From Lederbergia wuyishanensis (lineage in GTDB: Bacteria; Bacillota; Bacilli; Bacillales; Bacillaceae_C), in contig NZ_JALIRM010000016.1 in assembly GCF_022900255.1 (NCBI RefSeq), positions 46,368 to 110,367 of the forward strand: a DNA stretch of 64,000 nucleotides. Reading direction: 5' to 3'. Both the position numbers and the translations under genes were made by a program. Under the pieces are notes generated by a model, which was not told where the DNA came from, searched no databases, and saw only the letters and a list, made by a program, of their open reading frames with translations. Of the stretch, positions 55,132 through 64,000 are shown piece by piece. Within the stretch, counting starts at the first letter, position 1, and the number at the start of each line of letters is the position of its first letter.

Positions 55132-56229
55132 CTATAATGCCTTTTCCAATAACTTTGGTTTTGCAAAAATCATCCTACCAGCTGAAGTTTGCAGGACACT
55201 TGTCACAACAACATCGATTCGTTTACCAATATAATTTCTACCTTCTTCTACGACAATCATCGTTCCATCGTCTAGGTAAGCGACACCTTGATTATACTCT
55301 TTCCCGTCTTTTATGACTTGGACATTTAATTCTTCGCCCGGAAGAACAACCGGTTTTACAGCATTAGCAAGGTCATTAATATTTAATACTTGAACGTTTT
55401 GAAACTCGCATACTTTATTTAAATTATAATCATTCGTTACGACAACACCATCAGTAAGCTTGGCCAGTTTAATCAGTTTGCTATCTACCTCTTGAATATC
55501 ATCAAAGTCAATCTCGTACATCTCAACTTGTATATCTATTTCTTTTTGAATACGATTAAGGATATCAAGTCCCCGTCTCCCCCTGTTTCGCTTCAATGCG
55601 TCAGACGAATCTGCTATATGCTGCAGCTCCTCGAGAACAAATTGAGGAATGACTATGACTCCATCCAAAAATCCAGTTTGGCAAATGTCAGCGACCCTAC
55701 CATCAATAATAACGCTAGTATCTAGTATTTTTAACCGTTTGGAGGCAGTCTCTTTTTCCGTTTCTACACCATCTACTCCTCGTTTCTTTCCGCTACGATT
55801 AATAGAAAAAAGACTCGTAAGTTCATCTCGCTTTTTAAAACCTACTTGGAATCCTAAGTACCCTAGCAATAACGTCAACAATATTGGAACGTACGTATTG
55901 ATAATAGGAATTTCCATTTGGTTAATGGCCAAGCCTGCTAAAAATGCGACAATCAAACCGGAAATAAGACCAAGACTACCAAATAAAATATCAGTGATCG
56001 GAGCTTTAACAATCCTATCTTCCAACCACTTTACTCCATTGACAATAAAATCAACAGCCCAAAAAGTTAATAAATAAAAAATAATTGCACCTATGATAGC
56101 GGTAATATACGGATTATTAATTAACGCTACGTTGTCTAACTTTACCAATTTTAATAATTCAGGAATTAGAAAAATCCCTAAAGTCCCACCCAGCAATAAA
56201 AAACATGCTTGCACAATTCTTTTTAACAT
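55132..56229 (-). CDS. PIN/TRAM-domain membrane protein YacL
   Basis: 365 residues. Four N-terminal membrane segments (about 1-125), a PIN nuclease-like domain ([41 protein letters not shown] with acidic residues; [13 protein letters not shown]), and a C-terminal TRAM RNA-binding domain ([42 protein letters not shown]). Function unsettled; conserved beside ispD. It has its own promoter (56397-56425). Confidence 0.93.
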   Translation of the reverse strand: MLKRIVQACFLLLGGTLGIFLIPELLKLVKLDNVALINNPYITAIIGAIIFYLLTFWAVDFIVNGVKWLEDRIVKAPITDILFGSLGLISGLIVAFLAGLAINQMEIPIINTYVPILLTLLLGYLGFQVGFKKRDELTSLFSINRSGKKRGVDGVETEKETASKRLKILDTSVIIDGRVADICQTGFLDGVIVIPQFVLEELQHIADSSDALKRNRGRRGLDILNRIQKEIDIQVEMYEIDFDDIQEVDSKLIKLAKLTDGVVVTNDYNLNKVCEFQNVQVLNINDLANAVKPVVLPGEELNVQVIKDGKEYNQGVAYLDDGTMIVVEEGRNYIGKRIDVVVTSVLQTSAGRMIFAKPKLLEKAL

Positions 56230-56396
56230 ACCTTCCTTCACCTCCTCCTTTTAATTATGAACAATTTATTTACTTTAAAACCGTGGGCTTGCAAATTATC
56301 AAGAACTGATACTAGTTGAAAGATATTATGGGTTCTCTTTAAAATATAAGTTCTCATTTTAATATAACATTATTTGTAAAAATTCTCCTTCACCAA

Positions 56397-56425
56397 AAGG
56401 TAGCAATTTTAAATAATAATGTCAA
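56397..56425 (-). promoter_or_regulatory. Consensus promoter of yacL-ispDF
   Basis: -35 TTGACA (56420-56425), 17-bp spacer, -10 TACCTT (56397-56402), minus strand. It lies in the gap where disA would be expected between radA and yacL. Confidence 0.75.
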
Positions 56426-56469
56426 TTTTAGCATAGGAAAAAAGACATCTTTTTAAAAAACACATTAAT

Positions 56470-57843
56470 TTAAGAAAATGCATGCTGTAGTGCTTCTCCT
56501 ACTGTGTTAACTCCAATAATCTCGATTCCGGCAGGGACTTTCCAGCCTCCAATATTATTGGCAGGGATAATTACCCTTTCGAATCCTAGCTTTGCAGCTT
56601 CCTGGACACGTTGTTCAATTCTAGATACACGACGCACTTCACCTGTTAATCCCACTTCACCAATAATGCAATCCGTAGCTCTTGTTTGTTTATCGCGGAA
56701 ACTTGAAGCTATACTTAATGCAACAGCAAGGTCAATTGCCGGCTCATCAAGCTTAACTCCTCCTGCTACTTTTAAATAAGCATCTTGGTTTTGTAACAAT
56801 AAACCAACTCGCTTTTCTAACACAGCCATAATTAATGAAACTCGGTTGTGGTCAATACCAGTAGCCATTCTCCTAGGATTTCCAAAGCTAGTTGGTGATA
56901 TTAGAGCTTGAATTTCTACTAATACTGGGCGTGTCCCTTCCATAGAAGCTACGACTGTGGAACCCGAAGTACCTTTTGATCGCTCCTCCAGAAATATCTC
57001 AGATGGATTCTCTACTTCTTCAAGACCAGATTCTTTCATTTCAAAAATTCCCATCTCATTTGTAGAGCCGAAACGGTTTTTTACCGCTCTTAAGATTCGA
57101 TAAGTATGATGTCGTTCCCCTTCAAAATAAAGTACAGTATCTACCATATGTTCTAATAAACGCGGCCCTGCTATCGAACCTTCTTTTGTTACATGGCCAA
57201 CAATAAAAATAGCGATCCCTTTCGTTTTGGCGATGCGCATGAGTTCTGCGGTACATTCTCGAACCTGGGAAACACTCCCTGGAGCGGATGTGACTTCAGG
57301 ATGATAGACGGTTTGAATGGAGTCTATCACTACAAATTGTGGAGATAAATTTTCAATTGTTTGGTGAATCAATTCTAAATTTGTTTCTGCGTATATATAC
57401 AAATCTGGGGACGAAACATTAAGGCGATCAGCTCTTAGTTTAGTTTGCTTGACCGATTCTTCTCCAGAAATATAGAGGACTTTTGGATTTACTAGAGCAA
57501 GCTGTGCAGAAACTTGCAAGAGTAAAGTGGATTTACCAATTCCAGGATCCCCGCCGATTAATATAAGAGATCCCGGAACAACTCCTCCACCGAGTACCCT
57601 ATTTAATTCTTTTAGCTGTGTTGTTACGCGTGGTTCATTTTTAGTTTCAATGGAAGTAATAGGAGATGCTTTGGAAAGTTCTTCAGAAGAGGTATGTTGA
57701 AATGATCGTCTCGGTTGTTTCCCGATTATATCTACTTCTTCCACCATTTGATTCCATTCCCCGCAGCCAGGACACCTTCCCATCCATTTGGCCGATTCAT
57801 ACCCACATGATTGACACATAAATTTTGTTTTTTTCTTTGCCAT
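56470..57843 (-). CDS. radA: DNA repair protein RadA (Sms)
   Basis: 457 residues. Four-Cys zinc finger (Cys10, Cys13, Cys24, Cys27), RecA-like core with Walker [11 protein letters not shown], the RadA-specific KNRFG motif ([15 protein letters not shown]), and a C-terminal Lon-protease-like domain ([24 protein letters not shown]) without the protease dyad. Branch-migration helicase for recombination repair. No partner disA next to it. Confidence 0.98.
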   Translation of the reverse strand: MAKKKTKFMCQSCGYESAKWMGRCPGCGEWNQMVEEVDIIGKQPRRSFQHTSSEELSKASPITSIETKNEPRVTTQLKELNRVLGGGVVPGSLILIGGDPGIGKSTLLLQVSAQLALVNPKVLYISGEESVKQTKLRADRLNVSSPDLYIYAETNLELIHQTIENLSPQFVVIDSIQTVYHPEVTSAPGSVSQVRECTAELMRIAKTKGIAIFIVGHVTKEGSIAGPRLLEHMVDTVLYFEGERHHTYRILRAVKNRFGSTNEMGIFEMKESGLEEVENPSEIFLEERSKGTSGSTVVASMEGTRPVLVEIQALISPTSFGNPRRMATGIDHNRVSLIMAVLEKRVGLLLQNQDAYLKVAGGVKLDEPAIDLAVALSIASSFRDKQTRATDCIIGEVGLTGEVRRVSRIEQRVQEAAKLGFERVIIPANNIGGWKVPAGIEIIGVNTVGEALQHAFS

Positions 57844-57863
57844 CTTTTTCTCCTTTGATATAG

Positions 57864-58077
57864 AAATGCGAAAGTGCCTGCTAATCGCCGTACAGGCCCA
57901 CAGGATGTGGGTCCGTCGACGTCGCCACAGGACGTGGCGGAGTTTAAGTCGACGTTCCTTCTTCGGCCTTTGACTGAGATAAAGGAAACACGATGAGTCC
58001 GTCAGGACGAATCAATGTTGACTTACGCAAAAGAAAAGGACAAGAAGTTTGCTAGTCGATAGGCGTTGTAGCTAGAC
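57864..58077. repeat. Structured repeat between clpC and radA
   Basis: Several hairpins: CCCACA-GGA-TGTGGG (57897-57911), CGCCAC-AGGAC-GTGGCG (57923-57939) and GTCC-GTCA-GGAC (57997-58008 region). A 9-bp stem TAAGTCGAC (57945-57953) with GTTGACTTA (58018-58026) encloses GTTCCTT/AAGGAAAC and the GTCC hairpin, a three-way junction. The right end GGCGTTGTAGCTAGAC (58062-58077) matches other dispersed repeats here. GC-richer than its surroundings. No ORF. Confidence 0.65.
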
Positions 58078-58120
58078 ATAAAAATTGCAGAAGCACCTTT
58101 GGTTAAATATACCGTTTTAA

Positions 58121-58155
58121 GAAACAAACAGGGTACACCTATAAACAGTGTACCC
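58121..58155 (-). terminator. clpC operon terminator
   Basis: GGGTACAC (58131-58138) pairs with GTGTACCC (58148-58155); the minus strand continues TGTTTGTTTC. It is about 40 bp after the clpC stop and ends the ctsR-mcsA-mcsB-clpC operon. Confidence 0.8.
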
Positions 58156-58194
58156 AGGTTTTTTGATTCAGCAAAAAATGCTTAAAGATGTCAA

Positions 58195-60627
58195 TTATGA
58201 CATGGATTTTTCAGTTGATTTTACTGTAAATTCTCCATTTTCTACATCGATCAAAATGTGCTGCCCGGTACCAATATTACCTTTCAACAATTCTTCTGAT
58301 AAACGATCTTCAATAAACTTTTGAATGGCTCTTCTAAGTGGACGGGCTCCGTATTCAGGATCAAAACCTTCTTCCGTGATTTTGTCTTTAGCAGCCTCTG
58401 TCATTTCTAAATCCATTTCCTGCTCTTTTAATCTATTCATTAATTGATCAGCCATAAGTGTAACAATTTGTTTCAAGTGTGGCTTTTCAAGAGCATGGAA
58501 TACGATAATTTCATCAATACGGTTAAGGAATTCAGGACGGAAGGCTTTTTTCAATTCTTCCATTACTTTACTTTTCATATCTTTATAATCCTGTTCCCCA
58601 TCTTGAATACTGAAACCAACATATTTATTACGTTTTAGAGATTCTGCCCCAACGTTTGAGGTTAAAATTAATACTGTATTTCTAAAATCTACCGTTCTTC
58701 CTTTTGAATCCGTTAAACGGCCATCTTCTAAGACTTGCAATAAAATGTTGAATACATCAGGGTGTGCTTTCTCAATTTCATCAAGCAAAATAACGGAATA
58801 TGGTTTCCTTCGTACTTTTTCAGTTAATTGCCCGCCTTCTTCAAAGCCTACATAACCTGGAGGCGAACCAACAAGTCTAGATGTTGAATGCTTCTCCATG
58901 TACTCGGACATATCAATGCGGATCATCGCATCTTCATCACCAAACATCGCTTCTGCTAGAGCTCTTGCAAGCTCAGTTTTACCAACCCCAGTAGGACCTA
59001 GGAAGATAAATGAACCAATTGGCCTTTTTGGATCTTTTAGACCCGCCCTTGCTCTTCGAACTGCTTTTGCTACTGATTTTACTGCTTCTTCCTGACCAAT
59101 GACCCTAGAATGTAAAATTTCTTCCAAGTTAAGCAGCCTCTCGGTTTCTGTAGATGCTAGCTTAGAAACTGGGATTCCAGTCCAGCTAGATACAACATGG
59201 GCGATATCGTCGACTGTAACTTCGCTATTTTCTTGACCTTGTTTTTCTTTCCATGTTTTTTTCGTTTCCTCTAGCTCCTCACGAAGACGTTGCTCTGAAT
59301 CTCGAAGGGAGGCTGCTTTTTCAAACTCCTGGCTTTGAACAGCTGCATCTTTTTCTTTTCGAATCGTCTCTAGCTTTAATTCAAGCTCTTTTAAGTTTGG
59401 GGGAGTTGTATAAGAACGAAGACGGACTTTTGAGCCTGCTTCATCAATTAAATCAATCGCTTTATCCGGTAAAAAACGATCAGATATATAACGATCGGAC
59501 AATTTTACAGCTGCCTCAATCGCCTCATCTGTAATTGAAACACGGTGATGTGCCTCGTAGCGATCGCGTAATCCTTCTAAAATTTGAATGGACTCTTCTA
59601 CTGTCGGCTCATCAACCTGAATTGGCTGGAAACGACGTTCTAATGCCGCATCCTTTTCAATATATTTTCGATACTCATCAAGTGTAGTAGCACCAATACA
59701 TTGAAGTTCTCCACGTGCCAAGGAAGGTTTTAAAATATTGGAAGCATCAATGGCACCTTCCGCACCTCCAGCACCAATCAGCGTATGAAGCTCATCAATA
59801 AATAGAATGATATTTCCCGCTTGGCGAATCTCATCCATTACTTTTTTCAAGCGATCTTCAAATTCACCACGATATTTAGTACCCGCAACAACGGTACCCA
59901 TATCTAGCGTCATGACTCGTTTATCACGTAAAATCTCTGGTACTTCATTTTGAATTATTTGCTGTGCTAAACCTTCTGCAATCGCTGTTTTACCAACACC
60001 AGGCTCACCAATTAATACAGGATTATTTTTTGTCCGCCTGCTTAATACTTCGATAACCCTTTGAATTTCTTTATTTCTGCCAATAACAGGGTCTAAGCTT
60101 CCTTCTCTAGCAATAGCAGTTAAATCACGGGCGAGTCCGTCTAATGTTGGGGTACTAGCACTTGATGAACTACCACCATGGCTATTCGCTTCATTGCTTC
60201 CTAATAACTGGAGAACCTGTTGACGTGCTTTATTCAAGCTTACTCCCAGATTTGTTAAAACACGGGCCGCTACTCCTTCACCTTCGCGAATTAATCCTAA
60301 TAGAATATGCTCAGTTCCGACGTAGGAATGACCAAGTTTTCTCGCTTCGTCCATGGAAAGCTCAATTACTTTTTTTGCCCTAGGTGTATAATGAATGTTC
60401 TGCGAAGTATCTTGACCGCGACCAATTAAATTCTCTACTTCTTTTTGAATCTTTTCCGGCCCCAATGCGAGACCATACAAGGCTTTTGCTGCTATTCCTT
60501 CGCCTTCTCTAACAAGTCCAAGCAAAATATGTTCCGTGCCGATACTGCTGTGCCCAAGACGAACCGCTTCCTCTTGAGATAATGCCAATACCTTTTGTGC
60601 TCTCTCAGTAAAACGCCCAAACATCAT
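58195..60627 (-). CDS. clpC: AAA+ unfoldase ClpC
   Basis: 810 residues, as in B. subtilis. Two N-domain repeats ([34 protein letters not shown] and [33 protein letters not shown]), first AAA+ with GEPGVGKT, middle UVR-type coiled coil ([21 protein letters not shown]) that binds MecA/McsB, second AAA+ with GPTGVGKT and the ClpP loop region. Feeds proteins, including McsB-phosphorylated ones, to ClpP. ATG ATG at the start; first one taken. Confidence 0.99.
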   Translation of the reverse strand: MMFGRFTERAQKVLALSQEEAVRLGHSSIGTEHILLGLVREGEGIAAKALYGLALGPEKIQKEVENLIGRGQDTSQNIHYTPRAKKVIELSMDEARKLGHSYVGTEHILLGLIREGEGVAARVLTNLGVSLNKARQQVLQLLGSNEANSHGGSSSSASTPTLDGLARDLTAIAREGSLDPVIGRNKEIQRVIEVLSRRTKNNPVLIGEPGVGKTAIAEGLAQQIIQNEVPEILRDKRVMTLDMGTVVAGTKYRGEFEDRLKKVMDEIRQAGNIILFIDELHTLIGAGGAEGAIDASNILKPSLARGELQCIGATTLDEYRKYIEKDAALERRFQPIQVDEPTVEESIQILEGLRDRYEAHHRVSITDEAIEAAVKLSDRYISDRFLPDKAIDLIDEAGSKVRLRSYTTPPNLKELELKLETIRKEKDAAVQSQEFEKAASLRDSEQRLREELEETKKTWKEKQGQENSEVTVDDIAHVVSSWTGIPVSKLASTETERLLNLEEILHSRVIGQEEAVKSVAKAVRRARAGLKDPKRPIGSFIFLGPTGVGKTELARALAEAMFGDEDAMIRIDMSEYMEKHSTSRLVGSPPGYVGFEEGGQLTEKVRRKPYSVILLDEIEKAHPDVFNILLQVLEDGRLTDSKGRTVDFRNTVLILTSNVGAESLKRNKYVGFSIQDGEQDYKDMKSKVMEELKKAFRPEFLNRIDEIIVFHALEKPHLKQIVTLMADQLMNRLKEQEMDLEMTEAAKDKITEEGFDPEYGARPLRRAIQKFIEDRLSEELLKGNIGTGQHILIDVENGEFTVKSTEKSMS

Positions 60628-60639
60628 ACGACTCTCCTC

Positions 60640-61713
60640 CTAACTTTCTCTCTCTTCAAGTTTTAAACGCTCACGAATAATGGTTGCTCTTTTAATATCA
60701 CGTTCAGCCGGTCGGAGGGGACCGCCAGCAAATTGTTGTAAGAATCCAGGCTGTGTTAAAATCATTAATTCGTTGAGGATATTTCTTGATAAATGTTTTA
60801 TATACCCTGTATCTATGCCCAATCTTACATCTGATAAACATTCCGCAGCCTCTTTTGTTTCAATTATGCGGCTGTTTGCTAAGATTCCATAAGATCTAAA
60901 TACTCTATCCTCTAATTGTATGTTCGATGTCTTTACTAAAGCTTCTCTCGCTGATCTTTCTTGCGCAATAATCTGTTGTACTACACTCGTTAAATCTCCA
61001 ACAATGTCTTCTTCAGATTTTCCAAGAGTGATTTGATTTGAGATTTGAAAAATATTGCCCAGCGCTTCGCTTCCTTCACCATAAATCCCTCTTACAACGA
61101 GACCCAGCTGATTAATGGCAGGAATTATGCGGTTCATTTGTCTCGTTAAAATTAGAGCGGGTAAATGAACCATGACAGATGCCCTTAATCCAGTACCAAC
61201 ATTTGTTGGACAACTTGTTAAATAGCCGAAGTCCTCATCGAAAGCATAGTCTACTTTTCCCTCTAACAAATCGTCAATTTCATTGGCTCTTTTTAGAGCT
61301 TCATTGATTTGCAGCCCAGGAAATAAGCACTGGATTCTAATATGGTCTTCTTCATTAACCATAATACTAATATCTTCATTTTCGGATAATATAACAGCAC
61401 CATGGGAAGCATTTTCTGCGAGGCGGGGACTAATTAAATGTTTTTCTACAAAGACCCTTTTTTGTAATGATTTTAAGTCTTCTACTTCTAAAAGTTCCAT
61501 TACTCCATAGGATTGAAACAATCCGTTACTTAGTAATCCTTTAAGCTGATTAATAATTTCCCTTGCCTCTTCATTACTAAACAATGTAGGGAATTTATAA
61601 TTACGAAAATTTCTTGCAAGGCGTATTCGGGAACTTAGAATTATATCAGAATCAGGACCTTCTGCGCTCATCCATGAACTAGCCGCTTTATTAAGAAATC
61701 TTTCGAGATTCAT
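60640..61713 (-). CDS. mcsB: Protein-arginine kinase McsB
   Basis: 357 residues. Phosphagen-kinase-like fold: [53 protein letters not shown], and the C-terminal [12 protein letters not shown] allosteric region. Phosphorylates arginines to mark proteins for ClpC and inactivates CtsR on heat stress. Starts inside the mcsA stop (4-bp overlap). Confidence 0.97.
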   Translation of the reverse strand: MNLERFLNKAASSWMSAEGPDSDIILSSRIRLARNFRNYKFPTLFSNEEAREIINQLKGLLSNGLFQSYGVMELLEVEDLKSLQKRVFVEKHLISPRLAENASHGAVILSENEDISIMVNEEDHIRIQCLFPGLQINEALKRANEIDDLLEGKVDYAFDEDFGYLTSCPTNVGTGLRASVMVHLPALILTRQMNRIIPAINQLGLVVRGIYGEGSEALGNIFQISNQITLGKSEEDIVGDLTSVVQQIIAQERSAREALVKTSNIQLEDRVFRSYGILANSRIIETKEAAECLSDVRLGIDTGYIKHLSRNILNELMILTQPGFLQQFAGGPLRPAERDIKRATIIRERLKLEERES

Positions 61714-62255
61714 ACTCTCCCCTCCTCATTCAACATCGTATTTTCGAGGGAACGGATTTGGTCACGTATTTCAGCAGCTTTTTCAAACTCTTCTTGTGCA
61801 ATCAATGAACGAAGCTCTTCTTTTAGTAATTGAACCTTCTGCTTTATATGAATGGATCCCCCAATCCTTTTTGGAACCTTTCCTCCATGCTTAATATTGC
61901 CGCTATGAAGCCTCCTTAGAATCGGCGCCATATGATCCTTAAATGCGTTATAACAATTAGCACAGCCAAATCGGCCGATATTTATAAATTGTTGAAACGT
62001 CATTTTACATACTTCACACTGAACAATTTCTTCTGATGGAGAAGGTTGGGATTTTGCCTTTTGAAAAGTGGGATCTAAATTTAAGAGTCCTGCAAGTATG
62101 TCGTTTATTGAAAAACCACCGGCTCCATCTATCATAAATAACTCGCCCTTTTCCTGGGCACATTTTTCACAAAGTTGGATTGTCGTCTTTTCACCATTCA
62201 CGACTTTCGTGAAATGCATCGTTGCGGGTCTTTCTTTACATTCTTGGCATATCAT
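61710..62255 (-). CDS. mcsA: McsA, activator of McsB
   Basis: 181 residues. Two zinc-ribbon units ([15 protein letters not shown] ... [33 protein letters not shown]) and a C-terminal UVR motif ([28 protein letters not shown]). Activates McsB. I chose the ATG at 62253-62255 over GTG codons just upstream, by homology. Confidence 0.95.
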   Translation of the reverse strand: MICQECKERPATMHFTKVVNGEKTTIQLCEKCAQEKGELFMIDGAGGFSINDILAGLLNLDPTFQKAKSQPSPSEEIVQCEVCKMTFQQFINIGRFGCANCYNAFKDHMAPILRRLHSGNIKHGGKVPKRIGGSIHIKQKVQLLKEELRSLIAQEEFEKAAEIRDQIRSLENTMLNEEGRV

Positions 62256-62271
62256 CACCTTCACCTTGCCT

Positions 62272-62736
62272 TCATTCGTATTTAATCGCCTGAAGCATTG
62301 CTTTCAATAATCTTGCTCTCATTTCATCCCGTTCAGGTAAATCAAGATATATGACAGATCTGTCTATTACACTTAACATTAATTTTGCTTCTTTTTCGGT
62401 TATAACCCTTTCATCTAAAAGCCGAAAAATAATATCCTGTGCATTGGTCTGGGATATTTTTCTTCCTACCAGCACTTTCAGCTGATCAATTAGATGAGCT
62501 TTGGTATGAGTCCGTACCTTCGTAATCCGGATATAACCGCCTCCCCCTCTTTTACTTTCAACCATATATCCTCTTTCAATCGTAAAGCGAGTATTTATGA
62601 CGTAGTTAATTTGAGAAGGAACACATTGAAATTTATCTGCAATTTCACTTCTTTTAATCTCAACAATTTCTGTATCACTTAACTCCAACACTTTTTTTAA
62701 ATAACTTTCAATAACATCCGATATATTCCGCATCAT
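62272..62736 (-). CDS. ctsR: Class III stress gene repressor CtsR
   Basis: 154 residues. Winged helix-turn-helix: IKRSEIADKFQCVPSQINYVINTRFTIERGYMVESKRGGGGYIRITKV, with the glycine-rich wing that senses heat. Represses its own operon and clp genes by binding the heptad operator. ATG at 62734-62736 seven bases after AAGGAGG. Confidence 0.98.
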   Translation of the reverse strand: MMRNISDVIESYLKKVLELSDTEIVEIKRSEIADKFQCVPSQINYVINTRFTIERGYMVESKRGGGGYIRITKVRTHTKAHLIDQLKVLVGRKISQTNAQDIIFRLLDERVITEKEAKLMLSVIDRSVIYLDLPERDEMRARLLKAMLQAIKYE

Positions 62737-62759
62737 CAAGCCACCTCCTTGAAATGACG

Positions 62760-62814
62760 CTTGACTTTGACTATATTTGACTTAATTATACTAGAGAATA
62801 TGTATAAATTGCAA
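62760..62814 (-). promoter_or_regulatory. ctsR promoter with CtsR operator
   Basis: -10 TATAAT (62785-62790), 18 bp from -35 TTGCAA (62809-62814), minus strand. The CtsR box AGTCAAA-TAT-AGTCAAA-GTCAA (62761-62782) lies directly downstream of the -10, overlapping the start point. This matches the CtsR consensus (A/G)GTCAAANANA(A/G)GTCAAA. Confidence 0.92.
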
Positions 62815-63028
62815 TTGTCTATTCTCTACATTATTTTATCCATCATGAAAAAAAACGAAACCAATTGTATAGGTTCTTTCAAAATTCATTTAGAAAAGTT
62901 GATGAAAATGACCGTGATGTTCTCCACATAGTGGATTGGTGAATTTCATTATTAAGATTAGTCAAGCTTGGAAGTGACGCTCAATCGGCTTGATGAACTT
63001 TGAATGTAGAATTAGTGGGAGGGAGGGC

Positions 63029-63236
63029 AGACCATCGAGATTGGCGATTGGTGACCTTTATAGGTGAATTATATGTGATTTAGGGTACCAATCCGACGAT
63101 TGGTTTCCTTAAGTAGCAAATTCTAAATGTCTTAGGACATCAATAACTGAATTGGTGACATTCAAAACCAAAATATTTACTACTTAGGGCATCAATAAGC
63201 TTTTTGATTACCTTCATCAGCAGAATCCATTAGAAC
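63029..63236. repeat. 52-bp degenerate tandem repeat, 4 copies
   Basis: Units start at 63029, 63081, 63133 and 63185 (TAGGGTACCAAT, TAGGACATCAAT, TAGGGCATCAAT in the last three). Positions 7-12 of each unit pair with 19-24 to form a hairpin. Upstream (62815-63028) is AT-rich DNA with no gene visible. Confidence 0.7.
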
Positions 63237-63245
63237 TTATGGGGA

Positions 63246-63533
63246 TCCATGCCTTCGGCATTTTTTGGGGAAAACAAAAAAGACACCTAATATTTTGGAT
63301 GTCCTTGGTTGCCTGGCAACGTCCTGCTCTTGCAAGGGGAAGCCCCTTACTACCATCGGCGCGAGAGCTTAACTTCCGTGTTCGGGCTGCGGATCAGGAT
63401 GACCGGCGAATCTCTTCGTCATCCGCGCTCGTTCGATTCTCATGGGCATAGCCCCATTCCGAGTCTCTCTCCCTTGATTCCTTGATCTTCTTGGTCCTCC
63501 TGATCCTTGCCTACATTGATTTCGTTCTTTACT
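63246..63533 (-). repeat. rRNA-tail tandem unit 1 (most decayed)
   Basis: 288-bp unit starting TCCATGCCTTCGGCATT. It contains a decayed terminator (GACACC...GGATGTCC, 63279-63297), a 5S-like segment (63311-63427) and 100 bases of spacer. Small plus-strand frames in it are artefacts of the repeat. Confidence 0.8.
63311..63427 (-). pseudogene. 5S rRNA pseudogene, copy 1
   Basis: The 3' two-thirds match the true 5S gene (GAACACGGAAGTTAAGCTC, then GCGCCGATGGTAGTAAGGGG, AGGACGTTGCCAGGC). A small deletion removes part of loop region (CTCTTCAGCGCC reads CTCTCGCGCC), and the 5' third is replaced by a GGATGAC/GTCATCC hairpin sequence. Length 117, close to the 116-nt 5S. Cannot form normal 5S helices. 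Confidence 0.8.
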
Positions 63534-63820
63534 TCCATGCCTTCGGCATTTTTTTTAGGAAAACAAAAAAGACATCCACTAATGGGATGTCTTTGGTTGC
63601 CTGGCAACGTCCTGCTCTTGCAAGGGGAAGCCCCTTACTACCATCGGCGCGAGAGCTTAACTTCCGTGTTCGGGCTGCGGATCAGGATGACTGGCGAATC
63701 TCTTCGTCATCCGCGTTCGTTCGATTCTCATGGGCATAGCCCATTCCGAGTCTCTCTCCCTTGATTCCTTGATCTTCTTGGTCCTCCTGATCCTTGCCTA
63801 CATTGATTTCGTTCTTTACT
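63534..63820 (-). repeat. rRNA-tail tandem unit 2
   Basis: 287-bp unit nearly identical to unit 1 in spacer and 5S-like part, but with an intact terminator (GACATCC...GGATGTC, 63571-63591) as in the true rRNA end. The GCCTTCGGC hairpin at its left end is followed by eight T on the plus strand. Confidence 0.85.
63599..63715 (-). pseudogene. 5S rRNA pseudogene, copy 2
   Basis: 117 bp, same altered 5' third and same small deletion as copy 1, differing from it at very few positions. The shared changes show that the decayed 5S was duplicated as part of the unit, not decayed twice. Confidence 0.8.
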
Positions 63821-63884
63821 TCCATGCCTTCGGCATTTTTTTAGGAAAACAAAAAAGACATCCACTAATGGGATGTCTTTGGTT
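63821..63884 (-). terminator. rRNA operon terminator (unit 3)
   Basis: AAAGACATCC (63854-63863) pairs with GGATGTCTTT (63871-63880), ten perfect pairs followed on the minus strand by TTTTTTGTTTTCC. The GCCTTCGGC hairpin with seven T lies further on. Ends the rRNA operon whose 5S gene is next to it. Confidence 0.93.

Positions 63885-64000
<116 letters not shown>

Noticed and set aside
56242..56469. Remnant of disA between radA and yacL
   Set aside because: I read the minus strand in all frames and saw no run resembling DisA motifs; the gap looks like promoter and leader DNA only.
57990..58012. Hammerhead ribozyme
   Set aside because: The core reads ACGATGA and GAAT where CTGATGA and GAAA are needed, and no cleavage-site strand joins the closing stem to the next arm. 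Kept only as a structural resemblance.

Overview
The window comes from a low-GC, spore-former-type Firmicute of the Bacillaceae. The evidence is gene order and protein similarity to Bacillus: the clpC, gltX/cysE, sigH/nusG, rpoBC, str and S10-spc-alpha blocks lie end to end, and they carry Bacillus-type regulatory RNAs (L10, L13, Cys T-box), a CtsR operator and an MntR-like operator. I cannot name the species from the sequence alone. Nearly all genes are on the minus strand, so transcription runs from high to low coordinates. Only the mnt operon and a dead AraC-type regulator are on the plus strand.

Region by region, from right to left (the direction of most transcription): a complete 116-nt 5S rRNA gene ends exactly at the right edge (63885-64000) and is followed by two decayed 5S copies in a 287-288-bp tandem array (63246-63884). 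Next comes a four-copy 52-bp degenerate tandem repeat. Then ctsR-mcsA-mcsB-clpC (protein quality control), a structured repeat, radA, yacL with its own promoter (disA, normally between them, is absent), ispD-ispF (isoprenoids), gltX, a Cys T-box, cysE-cysS, mrnC-rlmB-rae1-sigH, rpmG-secE-nusG, rplK, rplA, rplJL with an L10 attenuator, an RsmC-like methyltransferase, rpoB-rpoC, an L7Ae-like protein, rpsL-rpsG-fusA-tuf. A plus-strand Mn(II) ABC transporter operon (mntABCD) sits between tuf and rpsJ. The S10-spc-alpha superoperon follows (rpsJ to rplQ), then ecfA1-ecfA2-ecfT-truA and rplM-rpsI.

The left 6 kb is accessory: a three-gene PTS/amino-sugar operon (EIIA, EIICB, NanE) behind a GntR/NagR-like operator, a short-chain dehydrogenase with a divergent AraC-family pseudogene, and the 5' part of an MFS transporter gene that runs off the left edge.

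The genes work together as the core growth engine: transcription (rpoA, rpoB, rpoC, sigH, nusG), translation (about 35 ribosomal proteins, infA, EF-G, EF-Tu, two aminoacyl-tRNA synthetases), secretion (secY, secE), nucleotide supply (adk), rRNA/tRNA/mRNA processing (truA, rlmB, mrnC, rae1, rsmC-like) and proteolysis. I found no CRISPR array, prophage or intact insertion sequence, and no obvious undescribed multi-gene system. The most unusual signals are non-coding: the 5S-derived tandem array, two 52-bp repeat arrays (one with a covarying hairpin), the three-way-junction repeat between clpC and radA, and the complex rplK-rplA spacer.
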